Assembly: GCF_003423665.1 (NCBI RefSeq)
Contig: NZ_BFBY01000009.1
Coordinates: 1-64,000 of the forward strand
Reading direction: 5' to 3'
DNA length: 64,000 nucleotides
Origin: Lactobacillus rodentium
GTDB lineage: Bacteria; Bacillota; Bacilli; Lactobacillales; Lactobacillaceae
The notes under the pieces are model-generated. The model searched no databases, had not been told where the DNA came from, and saw nothing but the letters and a program-made list of their open reading frames with translations. How positions within the stretch are numbered: the stretch's first letter is position 1; every line of letters starts with the position of its first letter. Of this stretch, positions 1 through 8,630 are shown piece after piece. A program made the position numbers and the translations under genes.

Positions 1-1
1 A

Positions 2-253
2 GATCATGGTATTGAGCAATCAATGTCTAGAAATGGAAATTCATTAGATGATGGATTAATGGAAGGTTTCTTTGGTATCTTAAAGCGAGAAATGTTCTAT
101 GGGTTTGAGAAAACATTTAAGAATTTAGATGAGCTTGAAAAAGCAATCAAAGAATATATTTATTACTACAATAACAAAAGAATCAAGAGCACAATAAAAA
201 ACCATACTCCGATTCAATATCGAAATATGGTTTTAAATCAACTGGCTCAATAA
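2..253 (+). CDS. IS3-family (IS150-like) transposase, C-terminal fragment cut by window edge
   Basis: The frame is open from the window edge and reads DHGIEQSMSRNGNSLDDG, the typical C-terminal part of the IS3/IS150-group OrfB DDE integrase. It is followed by the conserved ILKREMFYGFE and YIYYYNNKRIK segments. The first in-frame ATG, at 23, lies inside the domain, so the true start is upstream of the window. Only the last third of the rve catalytic domain, with the final Glu region, is present. The stop is followed directly by the element's right terminal repeat, so this is the downstream end of an insertion sequence. Whether the complete copy is intact cannot be seen. Confidence 0.88.
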   Translation, partial: DHGIEQSMSRNGNSLDDGLMEGFFGILKREMFYGFEKTFKNLDELEKAIKEYIYYYNNKRIKSTIKNHTPIQYRNMVLNQLAQ

Positions 254-255
254 TA

Positions 256-280
256 TGTCCTAATTTTAGGGTTCATATCA
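256..280 (+). repeat. Right terminal inverted repeat of the IS3-like element
   Basis: Three bases after the transposase stop codon the sequence runs TGTCCTAATTTTAGGG and ends in TCATATCA. Read from the outside inward it starts TGATATGAACCC and ends AGGACA, the layout of IS150-group ends (TG...GACCCC...GGACA). The left end is outside the window, so the match between ends and any target duplication cannot be tested. Confidence 0.65.
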
Positions 281-299
281 TTAAGAGGCCCTTTTTTGT

Positions 300-1055
300 T
301 TAGAACTGTTCATTTCTAAAGTTACGTAAGAATTTTTGAGTCTTTTCTTCTTGTGGATGGTTGAAAATTTGATCAGGAGTTCCCTGTTCAGTAATAACAC
401 CATCACTCATAAATACGACATGGTTAGAGATATCGCGAGCAAACCCCATTTCGTGAGTAACAATCACCATTGTTAAACCGGTTTTGGCCAAGTTACTCAT
501 GGTTTTTAGAACTTCACCAACCATTTCTGGATCCAAAGCACTAGTAGGTTCATCAAAAAGCAAAACTTCTGGATTCATTGAAATAGCACGAGCAATCGCA
601 ACACGTTGTTGTTGACCACCAGATAATTGAGCTGGCTTTGCTTCAGCATATGCTTCCATACCAACTTTTTGAAGGTTTTCACGGGCAATTTTTTCAGCCT
701 CAGTCTTTGAACGGCCCAAAACTGATTCTTGTCCGATCATACAATTTTGCAGAACATTTTTGTTGTTGAATAAATTGAACTGTTGGAAAACCATACCAAC
801 TTTTGAACGATAATGATTTAAATCATATTTTGGCGCTAAAATATTATCACCATAGAATAATATCTTGCCTTCTGTTGGATCTTCTAAAAGGTTAATACAT
901 CTGAGCATAGTTGATTTACCACCACCAGAAGGCCCGATAATGGTCATGATTTCACCCTTATTGATATCAAATGAGATATCACGTAAAACTTGGTGATTGC
1001 CATAGCTTTTTTGTAAATGTTCAACTTTTAAAATATTTTCTTCATTATTGTTCAT
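300..1055 (-). CDS. Amino-acid ABC transporter ATP-binding protein (GlnQ family; lysine predicted)
   Basis: ATPase subunit of a polar amino-acid importer, acting on the inner face of the membrane. Walker [10 protein letters not shown] is at residues 41-49, the LSGGQQQR signature at about 144-151 and Walker B VLLFDEP at about 164-170 followed by TSALD. Its 251 aa length is normal for the family. Its start overlaps the end of the upstream fused binding-protein/permease gene by 11 bases, so the two are translationally linked. Family homology would say glutamine, but the leader of this operon looks like a lysine riboswitch, so lysine is the better guess for the substrate. That substrate is an inference. 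Confidence 0.9.
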   Translation of the reverse strand: MNNNEENILKVEHLQKSYGNHQVLRDISFDINKGEIMTIIGPSGGGKSTMLRCINLLEDPTEGKILFYGDNILAPKYDLNHYRSKVGMVFQQFNLFNNKNVLQNCMIGQESVLGRSKTEAEKIARENLQKVGMEAYAEAKPAQLSGGQQQRVAIARAISMNPEVLLFDEPTSALDPEMVGEVLKTMSNLAKTGLTMVIVTHEMGFARDISNHVVFMSDGVITEQGTPDQIFNHPQEEKTQKFLRNFRNEQF

Positions 1056-2652
1056 GTTCTAAGCCAGCCTCCTTTGGATCAGCTAATTGAATTTGATTTG
1101 CCATCAAATTGTAGTTTCTTGGGCCCTCAAGTTTCTTCTCAATTAAGTTAAAGATACGAGTAATTGAGAAAGTAAGAATCAAGTAAATTGCAGAAATAAT
1201 TAAGTAAGTTTGGAAGAATTGGAAGGTTTGACTGGCAACAGTAGTACCAACAAAGAACAATTCTGAAACTGAAATAATACTTAATACTGAAGTATCCTTA
1301 ATGTTTACAATAAATTCGTTGGTAATTGATGGTAAACAGTTACGGATGGCTTGTGGTAAGATAATTTGCCACATCTGTTGTGAGTGCTTCATACCTAAAG
1401 CTTGAGCAGCTTCAAATTGTCCCTTAGGAGTAGCGTTAATACCACCACGGATAATTTCGGATAAGTAAGCACCAGTATTAATTGAAACAATAATTAAGGC
1501 AGCAACCGTTCTATTAAGGTTAATGTGCCATAATTGTGCAATCCCGTAATAGAAGACAGCTGCTTGAACCATCATAGGAGTACCACGGAAAACTTCAATA
1601 TAAACTGCTAAGATCCAATCGATAACTTTCATAAACCATCTCTTACCAGTTGACTTAGGTGTAGGGATAGTACGAATAATACCAACTAATAATCCAATAA
1701 AGAAACCAACGATAGTACCAATCAAGGCAAGAAGTAAGGTCATACCTACACCACCGAGAATCATACTACCGTAGCGACGCATCATAGAAACAAACCAATT
1801 TTCGTGCTTAGAGGTAGCTTGAGGTTGTTCACGAATAGCAGTATTCATTAATTGAGCACGCTTCTTGTTGGAAATTGTAGCTAAAATAGCGTTTACCTGG
1901 TTAAGAAGTTGAGTATTTCCCTTCTTAACTCCGATAGAAGTTTCCGAATCATCGGCATCTACGTGGAAACCAGACATTTTATTTAAATTGATAGCTACAA
2001 CATTTGGATTAACAGCCTTGTAACTAGTATATTCAATGTCTTCAGAAACATAACCATCGATTGTACCAGAATTTAAACTTTGACGCATAGCTGAGAAATC
2101 ACGCATTGCAGGTTGGCGCTTAGCACCCTTCAATTGCTTGATTAGGTCATAATGTAGGGTTCCCTGTTGGGCAGTTAATTTGGCACCATCAAAATCGTTA
2201 AGTGTTTTTGCTTTAGCATATTTGCTATTTTTATTAACAATAACTACAAAAGTACCCTTACGATAAGGTTCAGTAAAATTAATAGCCTTACGACGTTCAG
2301 CAGTTGGGGACATTCCTGCAATAATTAAATCGATTTTACCTGAAGTTAAGGCAGGTAAAAGACCATCCCATTCAGTTTTTTCTACAACTACCTTACGGTG
2401 TAATTTTTTACCAATGATCTTGGCAATTTGGACATCGTACCCATTAGCATATTGTTTTGAACCATCAATTGGAACGGCACCATTAGCATCATTAGTTTGA
2501 GTCCAGTTATAAGGTGGATAGTTAGCTTCCATTCCTATTTTTAAAACTGGTTCCTTGCTAGCAGCATGAACAGGGTTAGCAAGATGAGCATTAATAATAA
2601 AACCGAATACTAACATCAAGAGAGCGGTTAGCCACTTTGTTTTTGACTTCAC
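1045..2652 (-). CDS. Fused amino-acid binding protein and permease of ABC transporter (GlnPH type; lysine predicted)
   Basis: One 535-aa chain carries a signal peptide (residues 1-30, hydrophobic core then HAAS), a periplasmic-type solute-binding domain (about 35-275, with [12 protein letters not shown] and the [20 protein letters not shown] block) and a permease domain (about 290-505). The permease has the EAA-type loop [23 protein letters not shown], given here as two joined stretches ([10 protein letters not shown] and [13 protein letters not shown]). Such SBP-permease fusions are common in lactic acid bacteria. It is first in a two-gene operon with the ATPase. The upstream leader (2703-2936) resembles a lysine riboswitch followed by a terminator, so expression should fall when lysine is plentiful. 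This suggests lysine uptake rather than glutamine. Confidence 0.88.
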   Translation of the reverse strand: MKSKTKWLTALLMLVFGFIINAHLANPVHAASKEPVLKIGMEANYPPYNWTQTNDANGAVPIDGSKQYANGYDVQIAKIIGKKLHRKVVVEKTEWDGLLPALTSGKIDLIIAGMSPTAERRKAINFTEPYRKGTFVVIVNKNSKYAKAKTLNDFDGAKLTAQQGTLHYDLIKQLKGAKRQPAMRDFSAMRQSLNSGTIDGYVSEDIEYTSYKAVNPNVVAINLNKMSGFHVDADDSETSIGVKKGNTQLLNQVNAILATISNKKRAQLMNTAIREQPQATSKHENWFVSMMRRYGSMILGGVGMTLLLALIGTIVGFFIGLLVGIIRTIPTPKSTGKRWFMKVIDWILAVYIEVFRGTPMMVQAAVFYYGIAQLWHINLNRTVAALIIVSINTGAYLSEIIRGGINATPKGQFEAAQALGMKHSQQMWQIILPQAIRNCLPSITNEFIVNIKDTSVLSIISVSELFFVGTTVASQTFQFFQTYLIISAIYLILTFSITRIFNLIEKKLEGPRNYNLMANQIQLADPKEAGLEHEQ

Positions 2653-2702
2653 TTTGAAATACCTCCAAAAATAATTTCAAATAAAGCCAATACAATAAAC
2701 GC

Positions 2703-2936
2703 AAATAAAAAACCTCGTTGTTACCAAAAAACAACGAGGTGGAAAATTCATTAGTAATGAAACCAAATCATATAGCGCTCCCCGGGGACTACCAGGACAG
2801 TCTACAAGATCTTCTCTTGTAGCCCAACAAGACATTTTCACGAACAAATCTCTCATTTCGGCGATAGGTCTAAATTTAAACTTCTTAGCCTTCGTGGGCT
2901 CCATTTAAATTTGTACCTATCGCAACCTCTATTGCA
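2703..2936 (-). promoter_or_regulatory. Lysine riboswitch (L box) with intrinsic terminator
   Basis: Read on the minus strand, the 332-base gap upstream of the ABC operon contains the L-box landmarks in order. These are ATAGAGGTTGCG (2935 down), CGCCGAAA, TTGGGCTAC, GTAGACTGTCC and GGGGAGCGCTAT (to about 2771). They match the five-helix junction segments of known lysC leaders, which have AGAGGTGCG, CGCCGAAG, TGGCCGTG, GGCTGTC and GGAGGGCTATC. It ends in a strong terminator, AACCTCGTTGTT paired with its complement and then T-rich (2703-2740), 50 bases before the start codon. The second helix is a long simple hairpin without the usual loop-E internal loop. Recognition is by eye, not by covariance search. 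Confidence 0.82.
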
Positions 2937-2984
2937 TTGGAAATATTTAACTGATGAAAAGATTAAACGATTTTTAATCTTTTG

Positions 2985-3611
2985 TCAATAAAATCCGTGG
3001 TTTTTCTTAAAATCTTTTTTCTTCATATCAGAAACATAAGGATTACCAGCTACAATATAGCGTAATTCTTTTTGGGCCCAGTAGGGATCAGATTGATTAA
3101 TTCCAATTCTTGGCATCGCCTTAATTTCTTGAATATTTTTCTTAGAAGTTAAATCAATATCAAAAGGAGAGTCGGTCAAGGAATGCAGGTCCCATTTGCG
3201 ACTATCAATCCCAAAAGCTTGCATCATTTTTGCTGGACCATTAGTTAAAAGAACTCCAGTTTTATGATGACGGTTTTTTTCCATTGTTGTAATTCCTTGA
3301 ATTGGATCAATTGCCCTAATTAGGACTCCTTCTGGAATTCCAGCTTCTTGAGTAGCAACATCAAAAAAGAAGTATTGTCTTTGAGCGTAAATATAAAGGG
3401 TCCCGCCACTACGATAGAGACCTTCATTAGCTTGCGATCGACGGCCATTATAGGAATGAGCTGCCCGGTCTTTTTGACCTAAGTAGGCTTCTGTTTCAAC
3501 AATTGTGCCACTTAAAACTTCATTACCATTATTAAAAGAAAGCGTTCTACCTAGTAAATCTTCAGCAATAGTTTCGGTGGGGCGATTTTTAAAAAATGAA
3601 TCGTAATTCAT
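2985..3611 (-). CDS. 3-methyladenine DNA glycosylase (Mpg/AAG family)
   Basis: Excises alkylated purines such as 3-methyladenine to start base-excision repair. The 208-aa length and motifs fit the AAG/Mpg fold. The N-terminal RPTETIAEDLLGRTL is followed by VETEAYLGQKDRAAHSYNGR, with the catalytic Glu in ETEAY. Then come GTLYIYAQRQYFFFDVAT and GVLIRAIDP. It lies on the same strand as the downstream lysine-riboswitch operon but is separated from it by that leader. An ATL-type alkyltransferase homologue lies 1.2 kb away, so alkylation-damage functions cluster here. Confidence 0.93.
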   Translation of the reverse strand: MNYDSFFKNRPTETIAEDLLGRTLSFNNGNEVLSGTIVETEAYLGQKDRAAHSYNGRRSQANEGLYRSGGTLYIYAQRQYFFFDVATQEAGIPEGVLIRAIDPIQGITTMEKNRHHKTGVLLTNGPAKMMQAFGIDSRKWDLHSLTDSPFDIDLTSKKNIQEIKAMPRIGINQSDPYWAQKELRYIVAGNPYVSDMKKKDFKKNHGFY

Positions 3612-3665
3612 ACCGGACTCCTTTCAGTAAAAGTATAATAAAATTAGAAAGAGAAGGTAAATAAA

Positions 3666-4040
3666 TTGACTACACCTAAAAATAAAATTAAATTAGTAAG
3701 AATTTATGATCATGAACAACCAGATGGTTATCGTATTTTAGTAGATCGATTATGGCCACGTGGGATGAGCAAAGCCAAGGCCGCTTTAGATGAATGGGAT
3801 AAGCAAATTGGACCTAGCAATGAATTACGTAAATGGTTTAATCATGATGATAATAAGTATGAAGAATTTAAACAAAAATATGAAGTCGAGTTAGATAATA
3901 ATCCAAGCTTGGCTGACTTTATCACAACAGTCAAAAATCAACTAATTAAGCAAGATGTCCTTTTTCTTTATGGGGCTAAAAATAAAGAGCACAACCAAGC
4001 AGTTGTACTCAAAGATTATTTAAGTAAGAAAATCAATTAG
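3666..4040 (+). CDS. DUF488 family protein (YeaO-like)
   Basis: A 124-aa cytosolic protein of the DUF488 family, recognised by VRIYDHEQPDGYRILVDRLW, the PRGMSKAKAALDEW block and the RKWFNHDDNKYEEFKQKY segment. Function is not established for the family. The start is a TTG at 3666 with a purine-rich AGAGAAGG about 7 bases upstream; no ATG in frame would keep the conserved N-terminus. It is transcribed divergently from mpg and its 3' end overlaps the TerC gene by 8 bases in a tail-to-tail arrangement. Confidence 0.85.
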   Translation: MTTPKNKIKLVRIYDHEQPDGYRILVDRLWPRGMSKAKAALDEWDKQIGPSNELRKWFNHDDNKYEEFKQKYEVELDNNPSLADFITTVKNQLIKQDVLFLYGAKNKEHNQAVVLKDYLSKKIN

Positions 4041-4806
4041 AAATCTTGTTGTGGCGGTTCTTGGGACGAAGATAATGAAATAAAATAGTAAAACCAACAG
4101 TTCCAAAAACAATAATTGCAAAAATAATATCAGGCACCTTGTAATTAAAAGGTGGAAGTGAAATTAAAAGCTTCCCAGCAATAATTGCAATTAAGATATA
4201 AGCCATTGTTTGCAGTTCAGGAATTATTTCCATTAATTTAATAATAATTTGGGCTACACCACGCATACACAAAATACCAATCATTCCTCCGATTAAAACT
4301 ACAACCGGATTATTGGACATGGCTAAGGCTGCTAGCACAGAATCAATTGAAAAAACAATATCCATTGATTCAATTGATATAACAGTACGCCAAAAGAGTG
4401 ATAAATGGTGTTTTTTTGTAGATTTTTTATGTTTTTTTGGTTGTGAAGTTGCCTGTTTATTTTTTTCAGGATGGTGGAGGTCATAAAAATAGCGATAAAC
4501 TAAATATAATAGATAAATTCCACCTAAAAGTTTGATTTCCCAAAAATTAATTAAGTAGGTACCGATTCCAATAACAATAAACCGAAAGAGGTAAGCACCC
4601 CACAGTCCGTAAATAAGAGATTCCTTTTTCTCTTTTTCAGTCGGTAAGACTTGTGTTTGAGCCGCTAAGACTACAGCATTATCAACTGAAAGTAAGCACT
4701 CCATCAAAATTAGAGTTAGGATCATCATCCAATCTTTGCCACTAGTAAGAACATGGCTCCAATTGTTAAGATCAAAGAAAGGGGCATAAAGTCTAAGAAT
4801 CTGCAT
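4033..4806 (-). CDS. TerC family integral membrane protein
   Basis: A 257-aa membrane protein of the TerC/YkoY family, linked in other bacteria to metal (Mn2+) export or tellurite resistance. The conserved acidic segments LECLLSVDNAVVLAA and MDIVFSIDSVLAAL each carry the SxDN/SxDS pattern in a membrane helix. At least seven hydrophobic segments are visible, with a Lys/His-rich cytosolic loop (KKHKKSTKKHH) in the middle. The start overlaps the end of the alkyltransferase-like gene by 14 bases, so the two are probably co-transcribed. The metal substrate is not predictable here. Confidence 0.88.
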   Translation of the reverse strand: MQILRLYAPFFDLNNWSHVLTSGKDWMMILTLILMECLLSVDNAVVLAAQTQVLPTEKEKKESLIYGLWGAYLFRFIVIGIGTYLINFWEIKLLGGIYLLYLVYRYFYDLHHPEKNKQATSQPKKHKKSTKKHHLSLFWRTVISIESMDIVFSIDSVLAALAMSNNPVVVLIGGMIGILCMRGVAQIIIKLMEIIPELQTMAYILIAIIAGKLLISLPPFNYKVPDIIFAIIVFGTVGFTILFHYLRPKNRHNKISN

Positions 4807-5320
4807 GCAAATATCCTTTTTCTAGGTTTATCAAACGTAATTTCTCTTTTGACCCCATGCGATAAGCACCAACATTATTTTTACTCAGAATTACTCGATG
4901 ACTGGGAATAAAAATTAAGTTAGGATTTAGAGCTACTGCGTGTGCAACAGCTCTAACAGAAGTGGACCCATTAATTGCGGAAGCGAGATCAGCATAAGTA
5001 ACTGTAGTTCCATAAGGAATGTTGCAAACCATTTGAATGACTTTATTCTGATAGGAAGTACCAAAAGAACTAAAATCAATTGGTAAATCGAATTTTCGTC
5101 TTTTACCGGCAAAATATTCTTTTAATTCGACGATATAAGGAGCTACTCGTTTAGGATCCTGAACCAACATTTGGTTAGGATAATAATTATGAAATGATGA
5201 GTAGGTCTTATCTTCCTTCAAGCCAACAAAAACTAACCCTTCCGTGCTTACTACAATTTGGTAAGTCCAGGGATCAATTCGGACAGTATCATAATAGTAT
5301 ATATTATTATTTAATGCCAT
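4793..5320 (-). CDS. Alkyltransferase-like protein (MGMT fold, active-site Cys replaced by Ser)
   Basis: A 175-aa protein homologous to methylated-DNA--cysteine methyltransferase. The fold signatures are present: NKVIQMVCNIPYGTTVTYAD, the arginine-finger helix SVRAVAHAVALNPN and the site IPSHRVI. In active MGMT this site reads IPCHRVI. Here residue 140 is Ser (codon AGT at 4903-4901, one base from TGT), so the alkyl-acceptor thiol is absent. Proteins of this kind (ATLs, commonly with Trp here) bind alkylated guanine and hand it to nucleotide-excision repair. Assignment to that role is an inference. It starts the leftward unit that continues into terC. Confidence 0.85.
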   Translation of the reverse strand: MALNNNIYYYDTVRIDPWTYQIVVSTEGLVFVGLKEDKTYSSFHNYYPNQMLVQDPKRVAPYIVELKEYFAGKRRKFDLPIDFSSFGTSYQNKVIQMVCNIPYGTTVTYADLASAINGSTSVRAVAHAVALNPNLIFIPSHRVILSKNNVGAYRMGSKEKLRLINLEKGYLHADS

Positions 5321-5535
5321 TGCTGATCAACTTTCTTTATAACATTAACATCTTAAAATTTACCTATTATAACAATAACATAATCGATCGAAAAAGTGAC
5401 AAAGTGCCACTTTTTATTTAAAATCTTTAAATATCTGGTTATAAACTAGTAGTTATAAGAATAATATTTTCAATATTATGCCTTAAAAGTTAAAAAATAA
5501 CAAATAGATTTTTTAAAGAAAAAAAGATAAGTTTT

Positions 5536-5587
5536 TGGTGATTGTTAGCTCTTTGATATAATAGAAAAAAGTAAATAGGGGAAAATA
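5536..5587 (+). promoter_or_regulatory. Promoter and ribosome site of the 5589 gene
   Basis: TTGGTG, a 16-base spacer and TATAAT lie just upstream of an AGGGGA ribosome site and the ATG at 5589. The spacing is right for a vegetative sigma-A promoter. Confidence 0.6.
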
Positions 5588-5588
5588 A

Positions 5589-6065
5589 ATGTTATTACTA
5601 TATATTCTAATTGGTCTTTATTTTGTTGGGTACTCGCTCTATAGTTGGTACTGGCAAGCGGTAATTGAATTACGTGCTCATTATCGAATTGCTTCGGTAA
5701 TTTGGGCCTTATTATTTTTGGTGATCGTCTTTAGTATGGACTATTTCTCTAATCCTAGTTTAGGATTAAATGCATTAGTTGCGGTCTTTATTTTAATGAG
5801 TATTGTTGATGGTTTTTCAGGTTTTGCCAAAAAACGCTTAGTAGTAAGTGGCTACTTTAGAAGAACTGTTAAGTATTCAGATATTGAACGTGTTACTATT
5901 ATTCCTGTCCCAACTTCTCGCAAACCAACAACAATGGTGATTTTTCAAACACAAAAAAATACTGCCTTTACCTTGCGTTTCTCCAAGAAACTGGAAGTAA
6001 TTATTTTGGCAATTCAAACTTACATTGGAAAAGAGACACCAATTGAAATTAGAAAAATAATCTAA
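5589..6065 (+). CDS. Membrane protein of unknown function
   Basis: I do not recognise a named family. The 158-aa protein has three predicted membrane helices in its first 85 residues (LLLYILIGLYFVGYSLY, ASVIWALLFLVIVF and LNALVAVFILMSIV). A soluble C-terminal half follows with beta-strand character (YSDIERVTIIPVP, TTMVIFQTQKNTAFTLRFS), resembling the PH-like domains found in several small Gram-positive membrane proteins. It has its own promoter and a terminator immediately after the stop, so it is monocistronic. Confidence 0.75.
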   Translation: MLLLYILIGLYFVGYSLYSWYWQAVIELRAHYRIASVIWALLFLVIVFSMDYFSNPSLGLNALVAVFILMSIVDGFSGFAKKRLVVSGYFRRTVKYSDIERVTIIPVPTSRKPTTMVIFQTQKNTAFTLRFSKKLEVIILAIQTYIGKETPIEIRKII

Positions 6066-6066
6066 A

Positions 6067-6096
6067 AAATGAGTAGAATGATTCTACTCATTTTTA
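6067..6096 (+). terminator. Bidirectional intrinsic terminator
   Basis: ATGAGTAGAAT pairs with ATTCTACTCAT, with A-rich and T-rich flanks. It lies between two convergent genes and can serve both. Confidence 0.8.
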
Positions 6097-6097
6097 T

Positions 6098-7555
6098 TTA
6101 TAAAATTGGCGAAAGTAAACGAGAAAAGGCCTGCTTAAAACGAAGCCAACGTGACCAGTTTTCAGTATCGGCAATTGTTAATTCATGACAATATTCTGAA
6201 TCCTTTAAGAAAATATCACGTAGTTGGTTAGTAATGTTGCAATCATAAAAGATTGCATCAGTTTCAAAGTTTAATTCATAAGATCGATAATCTTGATTCA
6301 TTGAGCCTACTGCTGCAAAATTTTGATCAATAGTGACTGTTTTAGCATGCAGAAAGCCATTATTATAAATGAAAATTCTGACACCTTCATGTAGTAAATA
6401 TCGAGCATACCATTGTGTAGCACGATAAATAAAGGGATGATCAGGCATAGCTGGGATCATGATTCTAACTTCGACACCAGAATGAGCTGCTGTTACCCAG
6501 GTAGCTAGCATTGGATCATCCGGAATTAAGTAGGGAGTTTGAATCCAAATACTTTTCTTAGCGGCCATCATCAAGCGCATCATCCCATTACGTAAATAAG
6601 GTGTTTCTTGATCAGGACCATCACTAACAATTTGAGTTGCTACATTTTCATCACTTAAATGATTTTCTTCAATTTTTGGAAAAAGACGTGATGAAAAAAT
6701 AATTGCCTGTTCCTTATTTTTAATTGAAGCATTCCAATCCATGGCAAATCTTTCTTGTAAAAGAAGAGAAGCAGAGCCAACGATTCTTACATGAGTATCG
6801 CGCCAAAAACCAAAGCGTTTACTCTTATTGACATATTGGTCACCTACATTATAACCACCAGTCCAAGAAATTTTTCCGTCGATAACTACTATTTTACGGT
6901 GTAAATGGTAGTTCATACGATATTTGGTGATCATGTTTTGGGCAGTGATAAAAGCAATTACCTCGCCACCTTGATCAATAAGCGGCTGAAACCATGCTAA
7001 ATGCGCACCAGGAGATCCCCACGGATCATAAATAACACGTACTTTGACTCCTTGTTTTGCTTTTTTTATAAGTAAATCTAAGAACGTATTTCCCAGGTCA
7101 TCGTTCATAAATGAATAATATTCAACATTAATAGTTTCCTGAGCCTGTTGAATATCGTTAAAGAGATAATGAAACTTATCTTCACCATTGGTAAAGATTT
7201 TTACCATATTATTTTTAGACAAAGGAGCTTCATGTTGATCATTAAAATAGTCGATTAAAATCGGGGCAACATTTGAAGTATCAGACGGACCAGCCTTAGT
7301 AGGAGCTTTTGGAATCATCTGATTTACTTTAAAAAGTCCAATATGCTTTTGACGATTAATTGCAAAGAGGTTTTCTTGTGAAAGGCCCCGACTAGTAAAA
7401 CCATATAAGATAAAACCTGCTACTGGGAAAATAATTAAAATAATTAGCCAAGCCCATGAAGCAGCCACGGAACGTTTACGATGAAAGACAACATAGAAAG
7501 CCAAGATCGTATTAACTGCTAAGATTAATTGAATCCAATTATTGTCCCAAAACAT
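6098..7555 (-). CDS. cls: Cardiolipin synthase
   Basis: Membrane enzyme of the phospholipase D superfamily that condenses two phosphatidylglycerol molecules into cardiolipin and glycerol. It has two N-terminal membrane helices (about residues 8-27 and 33-53) and two HKD motifs, HLHRKIVVIDG near residue 218 and FLHAKTVTIDQ near residue 400. The C-terminal end is the typical LSPIL. Its 485 aa length is full for the family. It is followed on the same strand by no gene and preceded by a DUF915 hydrolase 20 bases upstream, so the two are likely co-transcribed. Confidence 0.95.
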   Translation of the reverse strand: MFWDNNWIQLILAVNTILAFYVVFHRKRSVAASWAWLIILIIFPVAGFILYGFTSRGLSQENLFAINRQKHIGLFKVNQMIPKAPTKAGPSDTSNVAPILIDYFNDQHEAPLSKNNMVKIFTNGEDKFHYLFNDIQQAQETINVEYYSFMNDDLGNTFLDLLIKKAKQGVKVRVIYDPWGSPGAHLAWFQPLIDQGGEVIAFITAQNMITKYRMNYHLHRKIVVIDGKISWTGGYNVGDQYVNKSKRFGFWRDTHVRIVGSASLLLQERFAMDWNASIKNKEQAIIFSSRLFPKIEENHLSDENVATQIVSDGPDQETPYLRNGMMRLMMAAKKSIWIQTPYLIPDDPMLATWVTAAHSGVEVRIMIPAMPDHPFIYRATQWYARYLLHEGVRIFIYNNGFLHAKTVTIDQNFAAVGSMNQDYRSYELNFETDAIFYDCNITNQLRDIFLKDSEYCHELTIADTENWSRWLRFKQAFSRLLSPIL

Positions 7556-7575
7556 CTCTTACCTTCTTTCTTTTA

Positions 7576-8517
7576 TTATCTATTTTCTGGAATTAATCCT
7601 AAAAATTTATTAATAATCTCGATGACTAGAGGATTATCATGCATATTACTATGTTCGGCCATTTCGCCTCGCATTTCAATTTCTTCAAAAAAAGATACAA
7701 CAGGAGCGAGAATGTAACGAATAGATTTGGCGGAAGTAACAGAAATAAATTTGTCACTATTGGTTTCATCTAATACGTTACCATAGACATTTAAGACTTT
7801 GATTTGTGGATTAAATCGGCGACGTCGTAGTAACATGCCAGCATAAGACCAAGTCATAAAAAGTGGTCGGCCATTAGGAGTTAAATGGTTAATATTTGGG
7901 ATATCACCTAGGTACATTACTCCATCAAAAGGGCCTGCAATGGAAATAAATTTATGTAAATGAGGATAACGCTTATGATTATGTACTTGCATTTCTGTTT
8001 TAACCAATGCTGGTGCACCTAAAGAATGAGCGATTGCATCATAAGTTTCAAAATGATAACGCTTCTTTAAAAAAGCTAAAGCCAATCTTTGCATATAAGA
8101 GATAGCGTAAACCCCAGCAATATTTTGGTTAAAAACTAATTGAACAATGGGGTGGGCATCATTTGTCCAAGTACCAGAAATTTCAAAGTTATTATAAACG
8201 TCTACTTTAACTTTGAGATAACCATGGTCGGATTTCAGCTTGGTAGTTTCTTGAACCATCATTTGAGTCGTATAGTCCCCGCCACGAAAACCATGCATAT
8301 AGATAATTGGAATTTGCTTTTTTGAATTATCAATTGACTCAGTGGTAGAAGTATCCTGAACTTTTTGGGGATGTAATCGTAAAATCCACCGAGTAGGTGT
8401 AAAAGTACCAAGAAGGCCAAGAGTCGTCATTAATAAGAGATTGGGCTTAGTTTCCTTTTGATCAGTTTTGCGATTTTTAACTGCTTCTGCTGCATATTTC
8501 TTTTGTCTAAAAAACAT
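7576..8517 (-). CDS. DUF915 alpha/beta hydrolase, probably membrane-anchored
   Basis: A 313-aa alpha/beta-hydrolase of the DUF915 group common in lactobacilli. A basic N-terminus and a hydrophobic stretch (LLLMTTLGLLGTF, about residues 27-39) suggest a membrane anchor. The oxyanion region is IPIIYMHGFRGGDYTT and the nucleophile elbow AHSLGAPALV supplies the Ser. Further on, SIAGPFDGVMY and a C-terminal His in EHSNMHDNP complete a plausible triad. Substrate unknown. It is 20 bases upstream of cls in the same direction, which hints at a lipid-related role without proving it. Confidence 0.85.
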   Translation of the reverse strand: MFFRQKKYAAEAVKNRKTDQKETKPNLLLMTTLGLLGTFTPTRWILRLHPQKVQDTSTTESIDNSKKQIPIIYMHGFRGGDYTTQMMVQETTKLKSDHGYLKVKVDVYNNFEISGTWTNDAHPIVQLVFNQNIAGVYAISYMQRLALAFLKKRYHFETYDAIAHSLGAPALVKTEMQVHNHKRYPHLHKFISIAGPFDGVMYLGDIPNINHLTPNGRPLFMTWSYAGMLLRRRRFNPQIKVLNVYGNVLDETNSDKFISVTSAKSIRYILAPVVSFFEEIEMRGEMAEHSNMHDNPLVIEIINKFLGLIPENR

Positions 8518-8600
8518 CGTGGCCTCCTTTCTACTAGGTGAATTAAATAAAGCGTAAATAATAGATTATTTTAACATTTTATCAATTATTGTGTCACAAG

Positions 8601-8630
8601 TTAAAAAGCAGTTGCGAGGCAACTGCTTTA
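8601..8630 (-). terminator. Intrinsic terminator of the ABC exporter gene
   Basis: AAAGCAGTTGC pairs with GCAACTGCTTT around a 3-base loop, with a T-run on the minus strand. It overlaps the last codons of the exporter. Confidence 0.75.

Noticed and set aside
23-253. Independent small gene starting at ATG 23
   Set aside because: The frame continues upstream to the window edge with transposase sequence, so it is a fragment of a longer gene.
2677-2904. 75-codon minus-strand frame between the ABC operon and mpg
   Set aside because: It lies entirely inside the lysine-riboswitch-like leader and its terminator; no ribosome site and no protein-like composition.
5194-5421. Plus-strand frame overlapping the start of the alkyltransferase-like gene
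   Set aside because: It is antisense to a conserved gene, has no ribosome site and no recognisable protein.
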